A DNA stretch of 64,000 nucleotides, from assembly GCF_019024325.1 (NCBI RefSeq), contig NZ_JAFNJS010000001.1, positions 124,001 through 188,000 on the forward strand, given 5' to 3'. Under the pieces are notes generated by a model, which saw nothing but the letters and a program-made list of their open reading frames with translations, did no database searches and had not been told where the DNA came from. This document shows positions 36,628 to 45,245 of this stretch, piece after piece; positions within the stretch are counted from its first letter, which is position 1; every line of letters begins with the position of its first letter. The stretch comes from Falsiroseomonas tokyonensis (GTDB taxonomy: Bacteria > Pseudomonadota > Alphaproteobacteria > Acetobacterales > Acetobacteraceae). The position numbers and the translations under genes were made by a program.

Positions 36628-38292
36628 TCACCCCTTCAGGCGCCGCCAGGCGGTGACCTGAAGGGCGGAGGCCTGCACATGCACCACCGCCGGCTTCGTG
36701 CGCGGCGCCAGCGCCGCATCCAGCACGGGCGCGATGTCGGATTCGCTGGCGATGGTGAAGCCCTCCGCCCCGAAGGCGCGGCCCCAGGCGGCGAAATCGG
36801 GGTTCACCAGGTCCGCCGCATCGGCGGTGTTCCGGCCGGGATAGCGGTTGGCGTGGTGCATGCCGATCGAGCCATAGGTGCGGTTGTCCGAGACCAGCAG
36901 CACCGGGGCCGCGCCATGGCGCATGGCGGTGGCGAGTTCATTGCCCGTCATCAGCGCGCCGCCATCGCCAGTCACGGCGATCACCTGCCGGCCCGGATGG
37001 CGGATGCTGGCGGCCACCGCCATGGGCATGCCCGCGCCCATCCCGCCGACCGCGGAGCCCAGGAAGATCTGGCCCGGCCGGAAGGGAATGTGGCGGTGCA
37101 CGAAGCTGGTGAAATTGCCGGCATCGGTGGTGAGCACCGCATCCGCCGTCATCCGCTCCGCCACCGCAATGCAGACGGCGGAGAAATTCACGCCATCCGG
37201 CGCCGGGTCCCAGCGCGGCGCCGTCAGGTCCCGGTGCAGCCCGTGCAGCCGCGCGATCCAGGCGGCGCGGCCAGGGGGAGTCGGCGGCGTGCGGCGGGCA
37301 AGCAGCGCCTCCACCAGCAGCGCCGGGTCGCAGGCCATGGGCAGGTCGGCGCGGAAGACGCGGTTGAGCTCGGAGGGGTCGGGCCAGACATGCACCAGCG
37401 GGATCTGCGGGTCGGGCGCGGTCGGCCAGGTGTAGGATTGGCTGACCACATCGGTCATCCGCTCGCCCAGCGCCACCAGCAGATCGGCCTCGCGTAGCGC
37501 CGCCATCAGCGGCGGCTGCACGCGGTTGCCGATATAGCCGGCATAGTTGGGGTGGTGGCTGTCGAACAGGTGCGGGCGGCGATGCGTCGGCGCCACCGGC
37601 AGTGACCATTCCTCCGCCAGGCGCTTCAGCGCGGAGAGCGCCGCGGGCGGGCCATCCATGGCGCCACCGACCAGCACCACCGGGCGCTGCGCGGCGGCCA
37701 GGCGCTTGGCCAGCTCCTCCACCTGCGCCGGCGCGGGGCCGGGCGTCGCGCGGATGCGCGGCTTGGCGAGCGGAATCTGCGTGGCGTCGTCGTCCAGCAC
37801 ATCCTCCGGCAGTACCACCGCCACGGGGCCGGGCGTGCCGGATTCGGCAAGGTGGAAGGCGCGCGCGATCGCCTCGCTGGCCTGCACCGCCATGTCCACG
37901 GGAATCACGGCCTTCACCGTATCCGCCAGGTACTTTTCGTAATTCTGCTCCTGAAGGGCGCCCCTGCCACGGTCGCGGCGCTCCACCTGGCCGATCAAAA
38001 GCACCATCGGGATGGCGTCGTGGAAGGCCGTGTGCAGGCCGATCATGGCGTTCGACACGCCAGGGCCGCGCGAGACCATGCAGACGCCGGCGCGCCCGGC
38101 GCGCATGCGGCCATCGGCGGCGGCCATATAGGCGGCGCCACCTTCATGCCGGCACACCACCAGCTTCAGCGCCGGCACATCCACCAGCGCATCCGTCAGC
38201 CCGAGAAAGCTTTCGCCCGGCACGCAGTACAACAGATCCACGCCATGCGCGGCGAGGCTTTCGGCGACGAGCCTTCCAACGCTGCGCGTCAT
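36628..38292 (-). CDS. Acetolactate synthase-like ThDP-dependent enzyme
   Basis: 554 residues. ThDP enzyme motifs: catalytic Glu50 in CRHEGGAAYMAAADGRMRAG, SRGPGVSNAMIGLHTAFHD, PGPVAVVLPEDVLDDD, and the ThDP/Mg motif GDGG (442) through SDN (Asn470). It resembles the large subunit of acetolactate synthase and related 2-oxoacid decarboxylases or carboligases; no regulatory subunit lies beside it. It is the last gene of a five-gene operon whose previous gene is a class IV aminotransferase, so the substrate is probably the 2-oxoacid produced there. ATGA overlap at 38289-38292. Confidence 0.85.
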   Translation of the reverse strand: MTRSVGRLVAESLAAHGVDLLYCVPGESFLGLTDALVDVPALKLVVCRHEGGAAYMAAADGRMRAGRAGVCMVSRGPGVSNAMIGLHTAFHDAIPMVLLIGQVERRDRGRGALQEQNYEKYLADTVKAVIPVDMAVQASEAIARAFHLAESGTPGPVAVVLPEDVLDDDATQIPLAKPRIRATPGPAPAQVEELAKRLAAAQRPVVLVGGAMDGPPAALSALKRLAEEWSLPVAPTHRRPHLFDSHHPNYAGYIGNRVQPPLMAALREADLLVALGERMTDVVSQSYTWPTAPDPQIPLVHVWPDPSELNRVFRADLPMACDPALLVEALLARRTPPTPPGRAAWIARLHGLHRDLTAPRWDPAPDGVNFSAVCIAVAERMTADAVLTTDAGNFTSFVHRHIPFRPGQIFLGSAVGGMGAGMPMAVAASIRHPGRQVIAVTGDGGALMTGNELATAMRHGAAPVLLVSDNRTYGSIGMHHANRYPGRNTADAADLVNPDFAAWGRAFGAEGFTIASESDIAPVLDAALAPRTKPAVVHVQASALQVTAWRRLKG

Positions 38293-39245
38293 TCCGCGGC
38301 GGCCTTCGCGGCATTGCCGCGCCAGACCGGTGTCAGCCAGGGGCGATACTTTTCGATCCTGCCGCGCACCGCGTCGTTGTAGAGCTGCTGCAGCTTCCGG
38401 GTGACGGCGCCCGGCGTGCCGTCGCCGATGTCGTAGTGGTCGATCGAGACCATCGGCAGCACCTCGGCGCCGCTGCCGCAGAAGAAGGCCTCATCGGCGA
38501 CATAGAGCTCCGAGCGGTCGACATCACGCTCCACCACCTCCATGCCCAGCTCCTCCCGCGCCAGCTCCATCAGCGTCTCCCGCGTGATGGATTCCAGGAT
38601 GTCGGCGGTGACGGGCGGGGTGATGAGCTTGCCGTGGCGCACGATCATCACGCAGGCGCCGGGGCCTTCCGCGACTTTGCCGGCCGCGTTCAGCATCACC
38701 GGCGGGCCCATGCCGTTCATCCGCGCCTCGATATAGGCGAGGCGGGAGTTGTGATAGTTCGCGCCCGACTTGATGCGGGAAGGCGACGACAGGTCGCTGT
38801 TGCGGCGCCAGGTGCTGATGGCGCTTTTCACGCCGGTCTCCTGCACCTTCTTCGACGGCATGGAGAAGGCCAGGATGAAGAAGCCGGTGCGGATCTCGCT
38901 GGGCAGATAATGGGTCAGCTCGCCTTCCGCGAAATAGACCACGGGGCGGTAGTGGATCGTCTCCCGGTAGTTGCAGGCGCGGATGAGCTCCAGGCTCGCC
39001 GCCTCGATCTCCGCATCGCTGTACGGGATCGTCATGCGCATGATTCGCGCGCCCTGGCGCAGGCGGGCGATGTGGTCGGCGTGGCGGAAGGTGTAGAGTT
39101 CCTGATGGTCTTCGTTCCAATAGGCGCGGATGCCCTCGAAGACATTCTCGCCGCGCAGCACGCATTCGGTGGAGATATGCATGGTGGCATTGGCCCAGGG
39201 CACCAGCTTGCCGTCGAGCCAGGCGTAATCCGCCGTCTTGCTCAT
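38289..39245 (-). CDS. Branched-chain-amino-acid aminotransferase-like (PLP fold type IV)
   Basis: 318 residues. PLP Lys159 lies in SSPSRIKSGANYHNSRLAYIEA; N-terminal MHISTECVLRGENVFEGIRAY matches IlvE/D-amino acid transaminase-type class IV enzymes. It interconverts an amino acid and its 2-oxoacid. Length is typical. ATG overlaps the hyuA stop (ATGA) and its own stop overlaps the next start the same way. The context (hydantoinase subunits upstream, ThDP enzyme downstream) suggests catabolism of an amino acid released from a cyclic amide. Confidence 0.9.
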   Translation of the reverse strand: MSKTADYAWLDGKLVPWANATMHISTECVLRGENVFEGIRAYWNEDHQELYTFRHADHIARLRQGARIMRMTIPYSDAEIEAASLELIRACNYRETIHYRPVVYFAEGELTHYLPSEIRTGFFILAFSMPSKKVQETGVKSAISTWRRNSDLSSPSRIKSGANYHNSRLAYIEARMNGMGPPVMLNAAGKVAEGPGACVMIVRHGKLITPPVTADILESITRETLMELAREELGMEVVERDVDRSELYVADEAFFCGSGAEVLPMVSIDHYDIGDGTPGAVTRKLQQLYNDAVRGRIEKYRPWLTPVWRGNAAKAAAE

Positions 39246-41338
39246 GGGGTGGTCTCCTCCGGATAGGTGATGTCGATCAGCAGATTGCCGTGGATGTCGC
39301 GCGTCACATGCGCGTCGGGGCCGAGCACCACGGTGGATTCGCGCTCCTCCACCACGGCGGGTCCGGCGATGCGTTCGCCCACGGGCAGGCGGTAGCGGTC
39401 ATAGACGGCGCAGGGGGCGAGGCCGGTGGCGGCGAACCACACCTTGCGATGCCCCTTCAGCGCCGGGCCTTCGCCCTTCGGTGGCGTGAAACCTTCCGGC
39501 ACCGCGGGGCGGCTGGCGGTGGCATGCAGGCGCCAGGAGAGCACCTCCATCGCCACGCCCGTGATGCGCCGGTCGAAGAGCTGGAAATAGGTTTCGCGGA
39601 AGGCGTGCTCCACCGCCGCGGCATCCGCCGCGTCGGGGACCGGCACGCTGATATCGAAACCCTGGCCGGCATAGCGCATGTCCGCGCTGCGGCGGAACGT
39701 CACGTCGCCTTCGGCCGCGCCGGCATCCAACAGCATGGCGCGGGCCTCCGCCTCCATTTCCGCAAATTTTCCAGCGACGCCGTCCCAGTCCACCGCCGTC
39801 AGCCGCTGCACGCCGGAGCGCACCAGGTCGATGGCGGGTGCCGCGACGAGAAAGCCGAGCGCGGAGGCGACGCCCGCGCCCTGCGGCACGATGACGCGGG
39901 ACAGCTTCAGCAGTTTGGCCAGCCCATAGGCATGAACCGGACCGGCGCCGCCGAAGGCGAGCATGGCGTAGCGGCGGGGATCGCGGCCCTTCTCCGCCAC
40001 ATACATGCGCGTGGCGGCGGCCATGTTCTCGTTGACGATGCTGTGGATGCCGGCCGCGGCCTCCAGCGCCGTCATGCCGAGCTTCTGGCCGAGCTGCGTC
40101 TCCATCGCACGCTCCACCGCCGCCAGATCCAGCGCCATCTCGCCGCCCAGAAAATACTCCGGCGAGAGATAGCCCAGCAGCAGATCCGCATCCGTCACCG
40201 TCGGCTGCGTGCCGCCGCGCCCGTAGCAGACCGGGCCGGGCACAGAGCCCGCGGATTCCGGCCCGACGTTCAGCAGCCCCATCGCGTTCACATGCGCGAT
40301 GGAGCCACCGCCGGCGCCGATCTCGATCAGGTCGATCACCGGCACCTTCAACGGCAGCCCCGACCCCTTGCGGAAGCGCCGCACCCGCGCCGCCTCGAAG
40401 GTCGAGGCATGTTCCGCCTCCCCCTTCTCGATCAGGCACATCTTGGCCGTTGTCCCGCCCATGTCGAAGGAGATCATGTCGGACACGCCGGCGATGCGGC
40501 CGTAATGCATCGCGGCCGTCGCACCCGCCGCAGGACCGCTCTCGATCAGCTGCACGGGATTGGCCCGCGCATAGCTGACCGATGCGATTCCGCCGGCCGA
40601 GAGCATCAGATGCAGCGGCCCGCCGAGGCCACGCCGGCGCAACTCCGCCTCCAGGCTCGCGAGATAGCGATCCATCAGCGGCAGGACATAGGCATTCACG
40701 CAGGCGGTATTCGCGCGCTCGTATTCACGGATTTCCGGCGCCACGTCGGAGGACAGCGTGACGGGCACGCCCGGCAGCTCCTCCGCCAGGATCGCGCCGA
40801 TGCGGCGTTCATGCGCGGGGTCGAGGTAGCTGTGCAGCAGGCAGACCGCCACCGCCTCCACCGCATCCGCGCCCAAGGCACGCGCCGCGTCGCGTACCTC
40901 GGATTCAACCAGCGCCACCAGCTCGCGCCCGCGCGCATCGTGCCGCTGCGTCACCGCATGGCGGCGCGGCCGCGGCACCAGCGGCTCCGGCTTGTCGAGG
41001 AAGAGGTCGTAAAGGTCGTAGCGCATCTCCCGCCCCATCTCGAGGCTGTCGCGGAAGCCGCGCGTGGTCACCAGGCCGATGCGCGCGCCCTTGCGCTCGA
41101 TGACGGTGTTGGTCACCAGCGTCGTGCCATGCACCACCTGGCGCACATCGCCGATGGCGGCGCCCGCCTCCGACAGGATCCGGGAGATGCCTTCGAGGAT
41201 GGCGCGGCCGGGATCGTCCGGCGTGGTCAGCCGCTTGCCGGTCAGCACGCGGCCGGTGGCGTCATCCACCAGCACGAAGTCGGTGAAGGTGCCGCCGACA
41301 TCCACACCGATGCGCAGCGGCTTCGAGACATCACTCAT
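39242..41338 (-). CDS. hyuA: Hydantoinase/oxoprolinase subunit A
   Basis: 698 residues, N-methylhydantoinase A/5-oxoprolinase N-terminal half. The ATP-binding opening GVDVGGTFTDFVLVDDATG, VVHGTTLVTNTVIERKGARIGLVTTRGF, and SFDMGGTTAKMCLIEKGEAE match the family. With subunit B it hydrolyses a cyclic imide or lactam (hydantoin, 5-oxoproline, acetone-carboxylase-like relatives) using ATP. Coupled by ATGA overlaps to the Bug receptor upstream and the aminotransferase downstream. Confidence 0.93.
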   Translation of the reverse strand: MSDVSKPLRIGVDVGGTFTDFVLVDDATGRVLTGKRLTTPDDPGRAILEGISRILSEAGAAIGDVRQVVHGTTLVTNTVIERKGARIGLVTTRGFRDSLEMGREMRYDLYDLFLDKPEPLVPRPRRHAVTQRHDARGRELVALVESEVRDAARALGADAVEAVAVCLLHSYLDPAHERRIGAILAEELPGVPVTLSSDVAPEIREYERANTACVNAYVLPLMDRYLASLEAELRRRGLGGPLHLMLSAGGIASVSYARANPVQLIESGPAAGATAAMHYGRIAGVSDMISFDMGGTTAKMCLIEKGEAEHASTFEAARVRRFRKGSGLPLKVPVIDLIEIGAGGGSIAHVNAMGLLNVGPESAGSVPGPVCYGRGGTQPTVTDADLLLGYLSPEYFLGGEMALDLAAVERAMETQLGQKLGMTALEAAAGIHSIVNENMAAATRMYVAEKGRDPRRYAMLAFGGAGPVHAYGLAKLLKLSRVIVPQGAGVASALGFLVAAPAIDLVRSGVQRLTAVDWDGVAGKFAEMEAEARAMLLDAGAAEGDVTFRRSADMRYAGQGFDISVPVPDAADAAAVEHAFRETYFQLFDRRITGVAMEVLSWRLHATASRPAVPEGFTPPKGEGPALKGHRKVWFAATGLAPCAVYDRYRLPVGERIAGPAVVEERESTVVLGPDAHVTRDIHGNLLIDITYPEETTP

Positions 41339-42315
41339 TCAGGCTTGATCCCCGCCGTCGTCACCACGTCGCGCCAACGCGCCGTCTCACTCACCAGCAT
41401 GCTGCGAAAGTCATCGGGGCCGAGCTGCAGCCGCTCCAGCCCCAGCGCCGGCAGCCGGGCCTGCACCGTTTCCGTCGCCATCGACTTGTCGATCGCCTCG
41501 CGCAGCCGCGCCACGATGGGCGCGGGAATGCCGGCCGGGCCGAGCACGCCCCACCAGAAGCCGGCGACCAGGTCCACGCCCTGCTCGCGCAGCGTCGGCA
41601 CATCCGGCATGGCGGCCAGGCGCTGCTCCGCCGCCACGCCGATCACCCGCATCTGCCCGGCGGCGACCAGCGGCGCGGCGGTGGCCATTGCCTGGATCAT
41701 CGCCTGCACCGTGTTGTTCAGCACATCCGGCAGCGCCGCGCCGGTGCCGCGATAGGGCACATGCGTCACCTTCACGCCGCTGCGCATCTGCAGCAGCTCG
41801 ATCATCAGATGCGTGCTGGTGGCGGTGCCGCCGGAGGCGACGTTCACCGCCTCCGGCCGCGCCTTGGCGGCCTCCAGCAGGTCCCGCGTGGTGCGGAAGG
41901 GCGAGCTGCTCGCCACCACCAGCAGCGCCGGCGCCACGCCGAGCGTCGCGATCGGCGTGAAATCCCGCGCCGTGTCGAAGGCCACGGGCTGGTTGTTGGC
42001 CGCCTGCACCGCCGGGATGGTCGCCAGCGGCGTATCGCCCAGCAGCAGGGTCAGCCCATCCGGCGGGCTGCGCATCACCGCCTCCGCGCCGATCTGGCTG
42101 CCGGCGCCGGCGCGGTTCTCCACCACCACGGGCTGGCCCAGCTCCGCGCCCAGCGGCGTGGCCAGCAGCCGGCCGAGCGTGTCGGAGCCACCGCCCGGCG
42201 CGAAGGGCACGATCATCCGCAGCGGCCGCGTCGGCCAGTTTGCCTGCGCGTGGGCTGCAAAGGGCGCAGCCGCGAAGGCGGCTGCCAGGGCACGGCGGGT
42301 GAGCTTCATTGTCAT
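41335..42315 (-). CDS. Bug/TctC-family periplasmic substrate-binding protein in the hyu operon
   Basis: 326 residues. Signal peptide LTRRALAAAFAAAPFAAHAQ; Bug motifs WPTRPLRMIVPFAPGGGSDTLGRLL, VENRAGAGSQIGAEAVMRSPPDG, VNVASGGTATSTHLMIELLQM, VPYRGTGAALPDVLNN and VAAEQRLAAMPDVPTLREQGV. GGAGG upstream supports ATG 42315. Lying between hyuB and hyuA with ATGA overlaps on both sides, it probably recruits the operon's substrate from the periplasm. No TctA/B subunits are adjacent. Confidence 0.92.
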   Translation of the reverse strand: MTMKLTRRALAAAFAAAPFAAHAQANWPTRPLRMIVPFAPGGGSDTLGRLLATPLGAELGQPVVVENRAGAGSQIGAEAVMRSPPDGLTLLLGDTPLATIPAVQAANNQPVAFDTARDFTPIATLGVAPALLVVASSSPFRTTRDLLEAAKARPEAVNVASGGTATSTHLMIELLQMRSGVKVTHVPYRGTGAALPDVLNNTVQAMIQAMATAAPLVAAGQMRVIGVAAEQRLAAMPDVPTLREQGVDLVAGFWWGVLGPAGIPAPIVARLREAIDKSMATETVQARLPALGLERLQLGPDDFRSMLVSETARWRDVVTTAGIKPE

Positions 42316-43952
42316 TGGTTTTTCCTCCCGTAGTCGCGTTGCGCCCCCTCGGGCGTGACGTAACCATCGGCGATGTCCCGCTGCACCGCCACCGGGTCCC
42401 GCAAGGCGGGGTCGCCATAGCCGCCGCCGCCGCCGAGATGCATGGTCAGCCGGTCCCCCGGCGCCAGCATGGTGCGCGACTTCGGATGCGGCTTGCGGCC
42501 GTCCTGCAACTGCACCAGCGCCGGCGCCCCCGCCTGCGCGCCATCCAGCCCGCCCGCCGGGTGCTTCATGCGGTCCGAGATCAGCGAGAGGCGCACGGGC
42601 TGGTCGGTCATCACCTCCAGCTCGATCTCCTGGCCCAGCCCGCCGCGGAACTGCCCCGGCCCGCCGCTATCCGCCAACAGGTCCTTGCGCCAGACGAGGA
42701 TCGGCGCGGAGGCCTCGAAAGCCTCGATGGAGCCGGAGCCCGAATTGGTCGGGAAGGCCGTGGTGTTCAGCCCGTCGCGCCCCTGTGTCGCACCCATGCC
42801 GCCGCTGCCGAACAGCACCTGGCTGAAGCGATCGCCGCGATCATCCTGGCCCGTATAGACCGGCCGTGGCGCCGGAGAGGCGCTGTCCGCCACCACCAGC
42901 CCCGGCGCGATCTGCGCCAGGCATTTGTACAGCGCGCCCGACAGGAACAGCCCCGTTAGATGCCGCGCATTCACCGCCGCCGGCCAGCGCGGATTGAGGA
43001 TGGATCCCTCCGGCGCCGTCACGCCGATGGCGCGGTAGCTGCCCTCGTTGCGCGGCGTCATCGGGTCCAGCGCGCATTTCAGCGGATAGACCGTATAGGC
43101 GTAGGTGTAGTTCATCACGCTGTTTAGCCCGCGCGCGATCTGCGGCGAGGTGCCGGCGTAATCCACGCTGAGGCTGTCGCCCGCGATGGTCACCGCGCAT
43201 TGGATGCGCGTCTCGGCCTCCTCATAGCCATCCGCGAAGACCGTGCCGTGCCAGGTGCCATCCGGCAGCGCCGCGATCGCCTGGCGCATCGCGCCATCCG
43301 CGCGCGCCTGCAGCGTCGCCGAGAGCGCCGTGAGATCCGCGAGGCCCGTATCGCCCAGGAATTCCACCACGCGCCGCGCACACACTGTGATCGCCGTGAT
43401 CTGCGCCTGGATGTCGCCCATCACCTGGTCGGGCACGCGCACATTGCCGCGGATGAAGCGCACCACCTCCCGGTTCTCGCGCCCCTCCACCAGGAATTTT
43501 GTGGGCGGAATCCGCAGGCCTTCCTCGAAGACCTCCGTGCAATCGGCCGACCACAAGGTGCCGCCGATATCCGGCATGTGCGAAGTGGCACCCGCGAAGG
43601 CCACCAGCCTGCCCTGATGAAACACCGGCATCGCCGTGGTGATGTCCAGCAGATGCCCCGTGCCCATCCAGGGATCGTTGGTCATCAGCACATCGCCCGG
43701 CCGCAGCTCCTCCAGCGGATACTCGGCCAGCATGTGCTTCAGCGTACGCGGCAGAAGACCCACGAAACTCGGAATGCCGATGGAATTCTCCGCCAGGCTG
43801 TTGCCCTCCGCATCCATCAGCACCGTCGCGAAATCGTTGGACTCGCGGACGATGGTGGAAAACGAGGTCCGCAACAGCGCCGCCGCCGCCTCATCGGCGA
43901 TCGAGATCAGCCGGCTCCACAGGATCTGCAGCGTGACGGGATCGAAGTGCAT
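42312..43952 (-). CDS. hyuB: Hydantoinase/oxoprolinase subunit B
   Basis: 546 residues of the hydantoinase B family. Motifs: DPVTLQILWSRLISIADEAAAALLRTSFSTIVRE, VLMTNDPWMGTGHLLDIT, AGATSHMPDIGG and GGGGYGDPALRDP at the end (about 520-535). ATG 43952 follows the divergent promoter; a longer frame to 44021 would cover the LysR control region. First gene of the operon hyuB-bug-hyuA-aminotransferase-ThDP enzyme. Confidence 0.93.
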   Translation of the reverse strand: MHFDPVTLQILWSRLISIADEAAAALLRTSFSTIVRESNDFATVLMDAEGNSLAENSIGIPSFVGLLPRTLKHMLAEYPLEELRPGDVLMTNDPWMGTGHLLDITTAMPVFHQGRLVAFAGATSHMPDIGGTLWSADCTEVFEEGLRIPPTKFLVEGRENREVVRFIRGNVRVPDQVMGDIQAQITAITVCARRVVEFLGDTGLADLTALSATLQARADGAMRQAIAALPDGTWHGTVFADGYEEAETRIQCAVTIAGDSLSVDYAGTSPQIARGLNSVMNYTYAYTVYPLKCALDPMTPRNEGSYRAIGVTAPEGSILNPRWPAAVNARHLTGLFLSGALYKCLAQIAPGLVVADSASPAPRPVYTGQDDRGDRFSQVLFGSGGMGATQGRDGLNTTAFPTNSGSGSIEAFEASAPILVWRKDLLADSGGPGQFRGGLGQEIELEVMTDQPVRLSLISDRMKHPAGGLDGAQAGAPALVQLQDGRKPHPKSRTMLAPGDRLTMHLGGGGGYGDPALRDPVAVQRDIADGYVTPEGAQRDYGRKNQ

Positions 43953-44035
43953 TTTTTTCCGAGATGCTCCGGCGGATCGCGGCAGTCTGCCGCCCGCTTG
44001 GCGCCCCCGGTAGCGATCCATTAGGGTGCGCCGCC
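43953..44035. promoter_or_regulatory. Divergent promoter region between hyuB operon and LysR regulator
   Basis: The 83 bases between the hyuB start and the LysR-type gene start are the only non-coding stretch of the cluster and must carry both promoters and the LysR binding site. No clear T-N11-A dyad or -35/-10 pair could be picked out by eye. Confidence 0.5.
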
Positions 44036-44935
44036 ATGAGCCTAACTCAAGGCGTCACCGCCCTCCCCCTCCAGGCCCTTCGCGCCTTCGATGCCGCCGC
44101 CCGCCACCTCAACATGGCCCGCGCAGCCGAGGAACTCGGCGTCACCCAAGGCGCCATCAGCCGCCAGGTGAAGGCCCTGGAAGAACAACTGGCCGAAACC
44201 CTGTTCCTGCGCGGCCCGCGCGGCCTGAAACTGACCGAGGCCGGGGACCTGCTGGCAGACTACGTGCGCCGCGGCCTGGAACAACTCGAAGCCGGCCTGT
44301 TCCGCATCGGCCAACCCCGGTCCCGCACCACCCTCGTCGTCAACGCCGCCCGCACCTTCGCCATGCGCGTGCTCGCCCCCCGTATCGCCGACTTCACCCG
44401 CGCCCATCCCTGGATCGAACTCCGCCTCGAAACCCACCGCTACTTCGCGCAACTCCACGGCGCCGATGTCGACGTCGCCATCCGCGCCGGCACCGGCGAC
44501 TGGCCCGGCCACGTCGTGCGCCCCCTCACCCGCGAAGTGCTCTTCCCCGTCTGCGCGCCCGACTACCTGCCCGCCGGCACCCCCGCCGCTACCGCCATCC
44601 CCAACTCCACCCTGCTGCACTACGCCGAACGCCCCCACTGGCGAGACTGGCTGACCGCCGCAGGCCTCGACCCCGCCCTCGCCACCCCCGGCCCCCGCTT
44701 CGACGAAACCGCCCTCACCCTCGCCGCCGCGGAAGCCGGCCAAGGCCTCGCCGTCGCCTGGGGCATCCTCGTCGCCGACGCCATCCAGGCCGGCCGCCTG
44801 ATCCGCCCCTTCCAACCCACCCTCGACGACGGCACCGGCTACCACCTGGTGATGACCGAACTCGCCTCCCGCCGCTCCACCGTCCACACCTTCTGCACTT
44901 GGCTCCAAACCGCCCTCACGCCTCGGCCGGATTGA
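44036..44935 (+). CDS. LysR-family transcriptional regulator (GcvA-like)
   Basis: 299 residues. N-terminal HTH: LPLQALRAFDAAARHLNMARAAEELGVTQGAISRQVKALEEQLAETLFLRGPRGLKLTEAGDLL, with the GcvA-type start. C-terminal effector domain follows (ADVDVAIRAGTGDWPGHVVRPL, VCAPDYLPAG). Divergent from hyuB across 83 bases, the normal place for a LysR activator of that operon. Codons here end in C (CTC Leu, GTC Val) noticeably more than in the operon it faces. Confidence 0.9.
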   Translation: MSLTQGVTALPLQALRAFDAAARHLNMARAAEELGVTQGAISRQVKALEEQLAETLFLRGPRGLKLTEAGDLLADYVRRGLEQLEAGLFRIGQPRSRTTLVVNAARTFAMRVLAPRIADFTRAHPWIELRLETHRYFAQLHGADVDVAIRAGTGDWPGHVVRPLTREVLFPVCAPDYLPAGTPAATAIPNSTLLHYAERPHWRDWLTAAGLDPALATPGPRFDETALTLAAAEAGQGLAVAWGILVADAIQAGRLIRPFQPTLDDGTGYHLVMTELASRRSTVHTFCTWLQTALTPRPD

Positions 44936-45013
44936 GGCGGTCGGCGGCCGGAGGGGGCGGGTGGTGCGCTGGTGATCGCCAGGGGGCTTTGCCCCCCGGC
45001 ACCCCCCACCAGG

Positions 45014-45033
45014 GTCGGACACATGTGTCCGAC
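45014..45033 (+). repeat. 20-bp perfect palindrome
   Basis: GTCGGACACATGTGTCCGAC reads the same on both strands with no spacer. It is either a dimeric-protein operator or the core of a repeat element. No copy is seen elsewhere in this window. Confidence 0.7.
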
Positions 45034-45056
45034 GTGCCTCCTGGACCTCAGGACCT

Positions 45057-45131
45057 TGAGTGGAAATGGAGAGGGGCCAGCGGGACCGCCTGACATGCGG
45101 TTCCTCCCCCCCCCCTCTCCATTTCCACTCA
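45057..45131 (+). repeat. 20-bp perfect inverted repeat with 35-base spacer
   Basis: Left arm TGAGTGGAAATGGAGAGGGG (45057-45076) and right arm its exact complement (45112-45131). In RNA this gives a long stem that would end transcripts from both convergent genes; alternatively the arms may be terminal repeats of a tiny non-autonomous element. No target-site duplication is apparent. Confidence 0.7.
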
Positions 45132-45245
45132 TGAATCAAAGGGTTCCAAGGGGCCACTGCCCCTTGGCGGGAGGGTGCAGGGAGGGCGGAGCCCTCCTTG
45201 CAAACCACCAGCCCAACACCCACCCCGTCCCGGCCACCGACCGCC

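Larger units (their letters stand above)
44936..45245. repeat. Hairpin-rich intergenic mosaic
   Basis: 310 bases without a supported gene. In order: hairpin GGGGGC-TTT-GCCCCC (44982-44996); a 20-bp perfect palindrome GTCGGACACATGTGTCCGAC (45014-45033); a 20-bp perfect inverted repeat TGAGTGGAAATGGAGAGGGG at 45057-45076 against 45112-45131 with a 35-base spacer; a 9-bp stem CCAAGGGGC/GCCCCTTGG with loop CACT (45146-45167); and a near-perfect 12-bp stem TGCAGGGAGGGC/GCCCTCCTTGCA (45176-45202). The block separates the LysR gene from the convergent MFS gene and looks like a composite of dispersed palindromic elements. Confidence 0.75.

Noticed and set aside
44042-45223. A 393-codon minus-strand frame across LysR and the palindromic block
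   Set aside because: Extends through inverted repeats and has no domain.
44936-45245. Insertion sequence in the palindrome-rich block
   Set aside because: No transposase frame and no target-site duplication could be seen.
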